Notes under the pieces: generated by a model | What the model saw: only the letters and a program-made list of their open reading frames with translations | Databases searched by the model: none | Told to the model about the DNA's origin: nothing | Source: Toxonevra muliebris | Lineage: Eukaryota > Arthropoda > Insecta > Diptera > Pallopteridae | Length of the DNA: 64,000 nt | Assembly: GCA_963691655.1 (NCBI GenBank) | Contig: OY829329.1 | Span: forward strand, 54,263,408 to 54,327,407 | Reading direction: 5' to 3' | Part shown: positions 40,001-52,000 of the stretch, piece by piece | Position numbering within the stretch: the first letter of the stretch is position 1 | Layout of the letters: every line of letters begins with the position of its first letter | Position numbers and translations under genes: made by a program

Positions 40001-43000
40001 CTATGTCAAAGTAAATAATGAAACATCAGCCAAATGTCAAGTGAAAGACGGTGTACCACAGGGCAGTGTTCTGGGTTCTGCTCTTTATTCGATTTTTCCT
40101 GCAACTTGCCTGAAACTGATGGTGTGAATATAGCTACTTATCCAGACGATACTGCCATTTTAGCGTCAAATTAATCTCCTACAGAAGCTGCTAATCTAGT
40201 TCAGAAACAGCACGACGACGTTCCACAATGGTTACTTCGTGGAAAAGTGCTTGACTGGAGTTCCATTTGCCTCAGGTTCGATTACCAGATGGGGTTAAAT
40301 TCATAAAAAATGTCCAAATGGATTGTTCTAATAAAATGGATCATTTCGGTGATTTAGTTCTTAAATACGTGACTCAAGTACCAGTTCAACGGGTTCTATT
40401 CTCAGGTAGAGAATTGAATCCACCAAAGAAAAAAACAAAATTATAGGTTTCGGGTCGATATAAAGAAAATCCCAGATGGGAAAGAGAAAATTTGAATACA
40501 GGGTAGGAATCTGCTACCTTAAATTATTCTTAAAATTCTACTAATTCTGAAAACTGAATTAATGCATCCTATTGTTATATTTTCCATGATCCTTTACCTT
40601 GGAAATAGATCATAGAAATTGTGAAATGCTTTGCTACAAAAATAGGGTTTCTCCAAAATGCGTAACGTACCAGTTAGATTTAACATAGCCATACCTTTGA
40701 AATTGTTAGTCATCGAAATAAAGTTTATAATTAAGCAAAAAAAAAAAAAAAACACGCTCCAGCCCGCGTTTTGGTTCATATGGAGAATTTTTATTTCTCC
40801 CGCCCCCCCTCCCCCCAAAAAATGTTTCCTGTATCCGCCACTGGATTTAGTAATAATATGAAGGAATAAATAATTTCGTATCGAAATCTAGTAATTTATT
40901 TTCCTTTTCTCGAAAAAAAAATTTTATTCCGAAATTTCTGATTCGAAATAGTAATAATTTCTTTTAGATAGCTCGTAATAGTTACAAATTAGTCGGAGTT
41001 TCGATAAAGTCAACACCTTCGGCTAGCTATACATAATACAATGCTTTAGTAAAACGATATGCCTCTATTACCCTAATGGGTTAAGTTTCTATTAAACGCT
41101 TAACGCTTGAATATTCACAATGTGAAGGTGGTGGCACACAAAAAGTGGAGATGATGGTGGTAAACATATTCAAGTATTCCTCTACACAACAACCACAGAA
41201 TCTCCAGCAGTGAACTATAAACATTTGTAGCAATTTTTTTTTTTTTTTGTTGCTGTTTTTATGCGAAGTTCTTGTGACAAGGCATATTAAGTAAGCTGCA
41301 GTGGAGGATAGAGAAGATAACGCTCGCTTCTGCGGCGAATATTTAAGAAATAAATTGACTAACGCATGATTTGTCCTAGTATCAAGCATATTTTGGATTA
41401 TTTAGCTCAACCACCAAAAGCTAAGGTCTTTTATTATACGAACACACATAAACCATGCGCTTGTCCTATAAAATATAAGTCTGTATGTAGTGAAAAAAGC
41501 AATGTCCAGACCAAAAACCACAAGGAAAAGGAAGAAGAATTTGTTTAGAAAATATACAAACATAGTCGTTTATCAATGGAATAAAAAGAAGGCGAATTCT
41601 TCCTTTATTCATGCCTCCTTTCATGCTCTCTTTATTGACTCCTTTTGTTTGGTATACTAAAAGCATATTTTATCATATTTTTTTTATTATTAGCATTATT
41701 TAAGTATTATTAATAGTTGTTATTGTTGTGTAGTATTTGTGTTGTTGTTATTATTGTATCTTATGTTGTAGCATTAAGTATGTATTGTTTTGTAGATATA
41801 GCATAATAATGTCGAAAATTGTAGATGATTAACTTAAGTAGATTTAAATGCTGTATTAAATTTTGTATTACGAATCAATATAAATTAAAATGAAACACTT
41901 ACGGAAAATTGAATTGGAATTTAATAATAAGGAAATATCATATAACTTAATGAGATAATAAGTAATAAATAAAGATTTTGATTTATTTTGCGTAAATTAA
42001 TTTATGAATACACTGGTGCATCAAAAGATGGAATTAAGTCGTTACACTCCGCATCTTCCCTCCAAAAGTTGCCTGATGCATGAATGTAACATAATGATCC
42101 AAAATAAACCAACATCCCACATAAATTTAGTATTCGGTTTTGATAAAGAGAATAGCAATTTTCCAAGCTTAAAACCTAGAGTATCTGGTTCGAACTTTAG
42201 ATCATTCATGGCAAGTTGCATCGCATGAATACAGATGATGTCTAATTCATCATTGAAAAATTTGTAGTGGGGATCGTAGGAAACCAAAGCTTGGGAAAAA
42301 TTTGCTCGTATAGGCAGACGATATATAAGCTGTGTTTTATTCGCCAGTTAGTTTAACATGTGCGAATAAATTCACAATGAAACTGTTCAACAGCTAAAGC
42401 TGAAACATTTTAATGGATCCCAGTCATCGCGGGCATTGTTTTTACTTTTTACTCTTTATTAGAATATTTAACGATGATTTTAACTTATTTTCACCGGCAG
42501 GCATTTCAAATATTTTCCTTTTCCGTTTTATGCCAAACTGTCATGCTTCTTCTTTCGCTATTAGCCGTTCACAATAGAATTTAATGTAGTTAAACAATTT
42601 ATCTCTGCGGCTTTGTTATTGTTTTCCCATACAATTATCGCTGCTAGTTATACATAACTAGAAGCAAGTGGCGAATAAAACGCAGCTATTGTTGACGGAC
42701 TTAAAACTTTTTCGTATCTTATGTAGTTCCACCGATTTAACATAAAAGAAAATACAATTATTGCATACTATTATTTTCTGTATTGGATTCAGTACTGAAA
42801 TTGCTTTGCAGTTGAAGTAGCTTCATAGATAACGCAGTTCTATTTACCTAGTTTTGTAGGTAAAGAAGTTCTATGGGTGAAAAAGTTCCATGAGTAAAAG
42901 AGTTTTGTGAATGAAGGAATTGTGTAGGTGAGTGAAACAGTTCAATTGTGTAGGTGAGTGAAACAGTTCAATTGATTAAGAAGTGAATGAATGAGTTGTG

Positions 43001-46000
43001 TAGGTAATGGAATTCTATAACTGAAGCAGTTGTGTAGGTTGAGAAACATCCAGTAGTGACTAGAGATCTGTGAGTAAATGAGTTCTATTGAAGAAGCAGT
43101 GTTGTAAGTTCTTTAGGTTAACCCTTTCAGTACATATTTTAAATTGAATTCGAAAGAAACCTTTTTTGTTAAACTTATGATTACCTACAACTTCTACAAA
43201 AAATTAAATAAAGGTTGAAAAATTAAACTTCTGAAGCTATAGACAAAAATTTGTTAACACTTTTTCCTCAATTTTTGGATTAATTATATTCTCTTATCTT
43301 TTACAAACATACTTGAAAAGCAATATTTCCATTTAGCAATAAATTAAAGATGTTTTTATTAAAATAATGCATACAGATCTGATTATCAATTTTTGCACAT
43401 AGATTTTTGACTTGGCTGCAAAGACAAAACTCTTTTAAAAAATCGCATAAGCACTAAATTTCAAAAATTGGACAATCAAAAATCAGGGAATATACCTAAC
43501 AGAATCGTATATATATAAAGTTATTTGTAAAATTTGTATTGCATCTGTTTTATGCCAGATTAAAGTGATTGTTACCGTATGGTAACAATATACTGAAAGA
43601 GTTATGCTATAAACACAACCAAAGCAGCCGGCCACTAACCGCTTACTTCTTCTGAGAGAATAAACACAATAAGAGCGTCAACCTCTAGCGTCAAGAATAT
43701 GTAAAAGAAAAACAAAACAAAAGCAGTTGGATTTGATTATTGTTTTAACAGCTCAGTTTTTTATTTTTTTTATTTACGTTATCAATTATCAAAAAATAAA
43801 AGGAAAACTTCAATATTCTGTAATTTGAAAAAATTATTATATAAATTAAAATTATTTACATCGTTTATTTGTGCAAAAATCATCAAAAAAATGAAGAAAC
43901 TAAAAGGAAACTCGAAAAAATACATATATTTTCGTACTAAAACTTGGCAGCACTTGGCTTTTTTTGAAAAATATGGCAATGTTTCCCCTCTCACAAGAGA
44001 GAAAACATTGTGAAGTTGAGAAAATTTGAATAGAATCTAGTGTAGCGTCGTTGAGGCGGCAGCTAGCCTCAGAAATTCGTTCCCATACAAATTCATAAAA
44101 TTCTGTGTGTTTGTTGTAGAAGCTGAGGCCGGCTGCTTTGGTTGTGTTTATAACATTAAGAAGTTCCGTAGCTGATAAAGTTCTATAGGCAAAGTAGTTA
44201 TGTCAATTTTAAGGTGTGAATTCTGTTGGAGAAGGAGTTCCGTGGTTAGAGCTTTGTGGGTGAATGAGTTTACTGGTGCAGTTCTGTAGGTAATGGAGTT
44301 CAATAGGTGAAGAAGTTCTGCAAGTGAAGATGTTAAGTGGTGAAGAAGTTTGATGTCTGATGTGAGTGAGTAAGTTTTATAAATGATGAAAATCAGTTGG
44401 TGAAAGAGTTCCGAAATTTATGGAGATCTGTAATGAGTAATTCCATGAGCTAATAAAGTCCTATAAGCAAAACAGTTATGTAGGGTTTAAGCCCTTCCTA
44501 TTTTTCTATTTTCCTATTGCTATTTCCGTTTTTTCAAAAATTGTTGTACTAGTTTTAATAAATTTACATTTCTTCAAAAGAGAATTGATTGTGTTTTAGG
44601 TACTGTGTTATGAAAAAAGTTTGGAGTTGTTATAAAAATATTTACTTTAAAGTTAAACAAAAATAACAAACATTTTTTTTTTTTTTTTTTAAATGTTCCA
44701 TACAAAAAATAAGCCCTGTTCATATAAGATGTCAGAATATCTGATCAATATGTCATAGTGTAAAAGTGTCAAAGAATCATAGCAAAAAGTATATACATAT
44801 CGCTTATTTACTAAAACACTGTCATAACTCAAAAAACGCGATTTTGCAGAAAATGCGTTTAAAGTTTTCAATTGACTCCCACTTTGCAGAAAAAAGAAGA
44901 AATCTTATAATTCTCACGCGCAGAGTATACAAGATATTAATACGAAATTTTTACACAATATGAAGTGTGACATAATGAATAACTCTGCATCATTAACTCG
45001 AAAATCGTGTTTTTTTGATTTATGACAGTCTTTTAGTAAATGAGCGATACGTAGAACAGTAGTTGTAAAACAAAAACAAGGTGTTTACTCCGTAGTTCGA
45101 TTCGAAAAGCAGTTCTATTCGAATGCCAAATTCGATTCGAAAGACACAAAATGAAATCTGAACATCGAACAAATATTATTCGAAAATGTTTTCTAGAGTA
45201 CTAATCGTTCGAATTCGAGAAAATTTTCTTTCGAATCCAACTACAGAGTAACCTCCCAGTTTTTTGTTTCTACCAATTTTAAATCACTTACATTTCTTAC
45301 AGTTTTTTACAAAAAATACGTAAAATTTTCCATATAATGTGGAAAAACTTTTTACTCAAATACAATTTCATATATTTTTAAATTCACTTTCTATGGAAAT
45401 CATTTGTTCCTATTACGAATTTTTCACAATGAAACAATACAAATTCAGACTCGGTTTTTTCACGGTTAAGAAAGAGTTAAGTGAAGAATGAATTCTAAAA
45501 GACTTTGTATATTCTTAAGAAAATATTTAATAAAAATAAATCGAAAAAGTTCTTTGAAAATACCAGAGTCTCCGGTGTCATGTTTTGATCGAAAATTGTA
45601 ACAAGAAATGGGGATCAGAGAATGCAAATCTTAACTTGGATTTGCGCTATCTCTTCTAGTTTTCTTACGGTCCCGAAGGGGATAAGATATGAGATCTGTA
45701 TATGAGGGATAAAAGAACTGCGGATAAAAGAACTTTGTCAGCCCAAACATATCAATACATTCTCTATCAACTAATCATTAGCACCACTACCGTATCCAAA
45801 GGAGACGGAAGGCAGGGAGAAGAGAGAAATAGATGCCTTAATAAATAGATATAACAGCTATTATCCCGAATTCAAATACTTTTAAAAGGAACGAACAAAT
45901 TAAACTCCCTCCTTCGTAATCTCTGAATTTGCAACTGATCAGCATCGCCACTCTATTCTGAATTAAAAAAAATTTAACCTATTTATGAATAAATTTATAA

Positions 46001-49000
46001 CAAAACTGATGTCAGCCATTTCCTATACAATTTATGAGTTATAAACCAAAATTAGTCATACCACAAAATCGACGGCAACAATTTTATATTGCCGGACGTG
46101 TGAAACACATTAGTTAGTTACACATTAAGGAAAAAATGTTCTAGTAGTTATTTTGTTTGCTAATTTTCTTACATACCTACGACTATTTATGTTTAAATAA
46201 ATATTTTCAAAACAGAAATTAAGTACTATTTCTATTTAAATACCTATTTATGAACGAGTAGTATTTTTTATTTTTGTTTATTTAAATGCGGAAATCACCG
46301 AAAATAACAATGAGACTTAAATCAAAAGTAATTTACATTTTTGCTGGCTACTTGCTATAGCTTTTGTTTAACATTTTTATTGTCATTGTCAACATTTATT
46401 TTGCTTAAGCAAAAAACAACAATACAATACAATACAACAAAAAAAAAAGAACAACAGCAATCAAGAAGAAAAAAAGCGAAAAAAATAAATAAATTTAAAA
46501 CACTTCACAGCTTCCCAGAAGTAGCAGCTACTAGGGCAGTAACAACAGTAATAGCAGCAAACAGTAACAAAAATACGAAACGATAACAACATCTCATAAT
46601 ATTGCAAGTGTACAAATGTATGTATGTATGTATGAATGTATTCAAAAGACAACAAAAATTCGCATTCATTTCTTATTCAATACAACAACAAAAAACATTT
46701 GGCATTTGTGACTACTCGAATTACGCGCCCTGAATGCATGTTGGATATTCATAATTGAGTAGGAAGACCAAAGGGAAGAAGAAGACCATAAAAAGGAGGT
46801 AGTGGGAGAAGAGAAGCTACCAAAATAGTATTAGATAATAGCAATAGCGAGAAGAAAACTCGTTATATTTTAATTCGCATCTGTCATTGTTGTTGCTAAT
46901 TCTGTTGTTGCTTCAAATGAATTGCAATTTAAGCTTAATTTAGAATATTTTCGTCGAAAAATACATAATAATACTAATAATAATAGCGCGCTAAATGGTA
47001 AAAAACTAATAACAGAATAAAAAATTGCAGCAATTGTTTCTCTCATACTCAGTAGTAGGAAATCCTCATATACATACATACTTAAACTAATATGCATGTC
47101 TATGTGTGTGTGTAGGTTTCTCTTTTTCACGAGTTAGAAAAACGTTTTAAATTTCGCATGAATACAATAGCTAATAAAAACAAAAGAACAAAAACAAATT
47201 ATAAAAGATTAAATAAAAAGAAGAATATATTTATTAGCGTGTAAAACACCATAATAATATAATAAATAAAAACAAAGAATAATAACCCAATCGGAAAAAT
47301 ATAAATACGTTTTCTTCAGTGTAATGTTTTATTCGGAAGTAGGAGCCAATCGTTCTCCTTTTGAAGTGAAACTTCTTTTCTCTTGTCCTAGAGTAAAACC
47401 AACCGGATGTGACGTCCGCGTGTAAGTTCGCAATGCGACATAATTTTGTCGAGCAATGTGCATGAGGGGCTAAATATCAATATTCTGTAACTGAATTCAC
47501 GAGCAAACTATATAATAAACGATTCATAAATAGTTTTAATTCAATATAACATATTAATTACACACACGCCTATGGCAGAAAGAACAATGTGTAGCGTCGC
47601 CATCTTTAACAGTTTTATGACAGTTATACATTTCACATACAGATGGCGCAAATGTCCAAGGAATCACATGAAGATGTCGCACACAAAAAGAGTTCGTCTA
47701 CAATTGTCATCGAAATTACCGGTACAGAGTTGCAATTTTTGTTCTAGCATTAATCCCAAAAAAAAAATTTGTTACGTATTAACTAACACAAGACAAGTGA
47801 AACTTCTTGTGAACTAAACGAAATGCAAGCAAATGAAATTAAAAAGCACAAGCCAATGAATTTAAAAATTTAGCGATTGAAAAATTTCATTTGCTTGTGT
47901 TTCGTTTAGTTCACAAGAAGTTTCACTTCTGCCTTGTGTTCGTTAATACACAATTTAGTTTTTTGAATTTATGAGGTATATGCTACTCTTTTTGCAAACT
48001 TGCACGAGAGTGAGTCAAAACATGTAATTATTAGTAAAAATTACTAGGCTTTTATTTGAATTAAAATTATAGATAAAAAGACCAAAATATGAAAAAAGAA
48101 AATTTGTTTATATTTTACCAGAGTAAGCTTCTCCGTCTACCTCGATTAAAACTTAACAGTAACGCAAAAGAAAAACAATATTCAATTGCTAATATGAACA
48201 TCGGAAATTTGCTATTCGTATTTCTCGTACTTTTCATTGTATCATTTTTTTTTTTTTTTTTGGAACAGCAAAATAAGTATTCAAGAATACAGCACTCAGA
48301 CAAGTTTTGTGTCCATTGTACTATATCCTGTGTTCCCTTTTGCTATTCTTTGAAACTATCAGATTTATAAATAAATATTAGCAGATCCTGCGGTGTTAAA
48401 GAGCTTAGGTGTTCATCTCTTAACAGCGGCCTTACTGCGGCGACTAAATAAAGTGAAAGAAAGTACTAGTCTGCAAGAAAAGAGAGTGGAGCTTTTGCTG
48501 CTCTACTGATCTTATTCTACCTCATGCTTTTTTACTGATCTCCTAGTGCATGCAATATACGCAAAATAATGGTGAGTCATGTTGAAAGAGAAGTTTTTTT
48601 TTTTTACTTTGCACAAAGTAATGTGAAAACCATTTTTGAATGTTTATTTTCCTATTGGTATGAATATATTTCTATGGAAGTATTTATGTTTGTGCGTGTG
48701 TGTGTTTGTGTAGTATCTTTTATGATTAATGCGTTATCGTATTTCATATTTTTTGCGTGAAACGCTACTTTAGAGAGCTTGGAGCTACCAGCAACAGCAA
48801 GCCACACTTAGTTATAGCTAGTAGAGTTAGAAGTAAAAGAAGTAAGGGGCGAAGAAGAAGTATCTGAATTAGAGAAAGAAGAATCAGCTGTAGAAGTGCG
48901 GCAGTAGCTGAAGTAGCAGCAGTAGACGTAGTAGAGATTAATGATTCCATGTGTTTTCTGATTACACGCATTAACGACAAGTGCCTTCTTTTATAGCTTC

Positions 49001-52000
49001 AAACATATACAATACTTTTTTTTTATTAGTATGCGTGCCTGCCTGTATGCGTGTGTGGTTGAGTGTAATATTGCTTGCTATTTGCTTAAATTTGTCTAAT
49101 TAATTGTTGTTGTTTTTGTGTGTGTGTGTGTTCTGTAAGCAGTCATGTGTGCATTTCTTATTGAATTTAAACGATTCATATTTTCCAAGTAATTTAAGAA
49201 TATTAAAACGTTTATATTAAATAGTAGGAGGATATACGCAAATTTGGCTTCTTTTTATTTAAAAATAATAATCGTACAAAATTTATTAGTTTATACTCGT
49301 ATAATGTTTGATAGAGATTTCATTTATTTTATAACTAATTATTCTCTTAAGAGAACTACCTCATCAGATTGCTGAATTTTCTTCTATCAGAGATTATTAG
49401 TAGTAAATATGTGTAGCCATGGTTTTTTTGAGCGGTTCTCTGTGTAAAGTTTACTTGCCTCAGATTTTCTGTAGGAGTACTTCATCACGACTGTAGTGGA
49501 AACTGCAGAAGTGATATCTGATGTTGCTCTCTTTTTCACTCTGCCGAGTACTTAACAAATCACACTTTCTGTCTCACAATAGCATTTCTTCCTCCACATT
49601 TCTTTGTTATTCAGAAAGTACGAGGTTAAGCGCAAATCTCTTCATTATAGGATAAATCCACAGTATACGGTATACCAGATAGCAGAAAGTAATCTGAAAT
49701 ATTCTCAGGTCTTCTGAGATTTGGCAATTATGACATGTGTTCGCTCAATAAATTTTGACAAATAATTTTGTTTATGAGAGAAAACTCTTTTAACCCATTT
49801 TCGTCAGCTAAAGTCAAATAAATAAATGAAATAAAAATATCAAAAAACAATAAACTTTTCGTTTGTTGTTTGTTTTTTCTGAAATAAAAGCTCTCAAAAT
49901 ATTTTGTAGAGTGTGATTCTAGAAAATATTTATATAAGCAAAATACAATACTTTTACAATTATCTTCTTCTAAAATGTCCTCTTTATATTCTAAATAGTT
50001 TTACCGATTTCAAAAGAATTTTATTTAAATTTTCGAGAGGTAGATTTCTTACTTGAATGGCATACATAACAAAAAAAAACTTTAAGTTTTGGGTTAAATC
50101 CTTGGTTCATATTATGCACATGGTTTTTACAAACGCCTTCGAAGATCTCGTTTATCAATGTCTAAAAAATTGTCTGGCGTTTAAAATTTTTCTATTTTAT
50201 TTACATATTGTGCTGGTACTAATGGGTTAATACTTTTTTATATTTACTTCTGAAATATCAAATGTTTTGCGAGAAGTAGAGAATAATTTTCAAATTTGAC
50301 AGACGTCAGCGAAAAGAAAAAAGGGCGTCACTTCTATTTATTTCACTTTATTTATTTCACTATGAGATAAATCCATAGTGAAATAAATAAAAGTGACGCC
50401 CTTTTTTCAGTTGACTGACGTCTGTCAAATTTGAAAGTTGTTCTCTCACTTCTCCTAAAGTATTTGACATTTTAAAAGTAAACTTAAAAAAATATTAACC
50501 CATTGGTGCCACTAAAATATATATTTTAACCCAAAACTTACACATATATCACTAAATCAAGAACTCTGCCTCTCCAAAATTAAATTAAAAACTTTTAAAA
50601 TCTGCACGACTGTATGCAGAATATGAAGAAGATAATTGTAAAAGTGTTGTATTTTACTTATTTAAATACTTTATAGAACCACATTCTACTAAATATTTTG
50701 GGACCTTGTCTTGCAGAAAAAATAAAAAAGCAAAGCAACAAACGAAGTATTCATTTGTTCTTAATGTTTTTATTTAATTTTGTTATTTGTGTACACCAGA
50801 CGAAAATGGGTTAAGAGAGAAAAACTCATAAACCAAATTGATTGACCAAATTAGAAGACCTTAGCATATTTCAGAATACTTTTTGCTATCTGGCATATTG
50901 TGTACTGTGGGATAAATCTAAATAGAGAGAGAGAGAAAGAGAGGGAAAGAGTGGATTCGTGATGCTATTGTTTCTTTAGTTATTGTGTCTATCATTTGAG
51001 CGTACAGTCTTTACCAAGCATTTTTATCTGGTTCCTTTCTTTGCTAAAGCAGCATTTTTTTTTTCAGAAAGTCTTTTTTAGAGGAAATAGCTTTGTACGA
51101 AAAACCGCAAATATCTCGTTTTTTTTTTGTTTATAACAGTGTTTTTTGAAGCCTTCTTTTCTACGTACGGTTCCAGCCAAAAGTTTGTCGACAGATGTCA
51201 TTGGGGTTCTTCTGTTGGGTATGGCCTATCCAACTCCACTTTCGCAACTGTTCGAATCGAGGTTTTTAGCTTTCCGAAAAATTTTTGTATTGAAAAAGAT
51301 GGAAGAAATTGGTTTCTGAAGTTAATAAACAACAGGTCAAATCTAAATACGTCACGTTTTTATAATTGGTAGGTTGGAAATATCTCTTATATATAGGTGT
51401 TTGCAAAATTTTCTATTTTGAAATGGGAAGAGGGAAACTTTGTCCCTTACAGCTTATCAAAAATAATTAGCCAGAGCTAGTGTTACTATTTTGCCAATAA
51501 TAAATACAGCAATATCAAATCTAGGGAGAAAGGAGGGAAATGCAATATACATATCGCTCATTTACTAAAAGACTGTCATAACTCAAAAAACGTGATTTTG
51601 CAGAAAACGCGTTTAAAGTTTTCAACTGACTCCCACTTTGCAGAAAAAAGAAGAAAATTTATAGTTCTCACACGCTGAGTATACAAGATATTAATATGAA
51701 ATTTTTACACAATATGAACCATAATATAATGAATAATTCTGCATCAATAACTCAAAAATCGTGTTTTTTTACTTATGACAGTCTTTTAGTAAATGAGCGA
51801 TATGTTCTTTATTACATTCAAATGAAATTCAATATAAATACTAAGTTTACTAACACAATTCCTTACTACTTTACTTGGAATATGTTAAAATAAAATATGC
51901 AACCGATGAGAATATTTGTCTACCTGAGAAAATATTTAGACATATTTAAAATGTTTCACAAATTTACTATAAATGGCATCCTTATAACCAATTACAGTAG

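Larger units (their letters stand above)
39556..40843. mobile_element. hAT-type element with LINE and SINE inside, 1,288 bp
   Basis: The ends are CAGGGGCGGATACA and, read inward, CAGTGGCGGATACA, followed by G-rich runs. The flanks AATTTAGT (39548-39555) and GATTTAGT (40844-40851) match at 7 of 8 positions. Its interior is occupied by a Jockey-like fragment and a SINE head. Confidence 0.78.
37403..41080. mobile_element. TTAA-flanked composite, 3.7 kb with nested elements
   Basis: TTAA lies at 37399-37402 and 41081-41084, with ends CCCATTA and, read inward, CCCATTA. The inside contains a 72-bp tandem duplication, a degenerate minisatellite in three pieces, a transposase relic and two hAT insertions. 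A piggyBac-like origin is inferred from short ends only. Confidence 0.45.

Noticed and set aside
42830..44490. CRISPR-like array of short repeats
   Set aside because: Units are degenerate and spacing is irregular, without unique spacers; it is a eukaryotic minisatellite.
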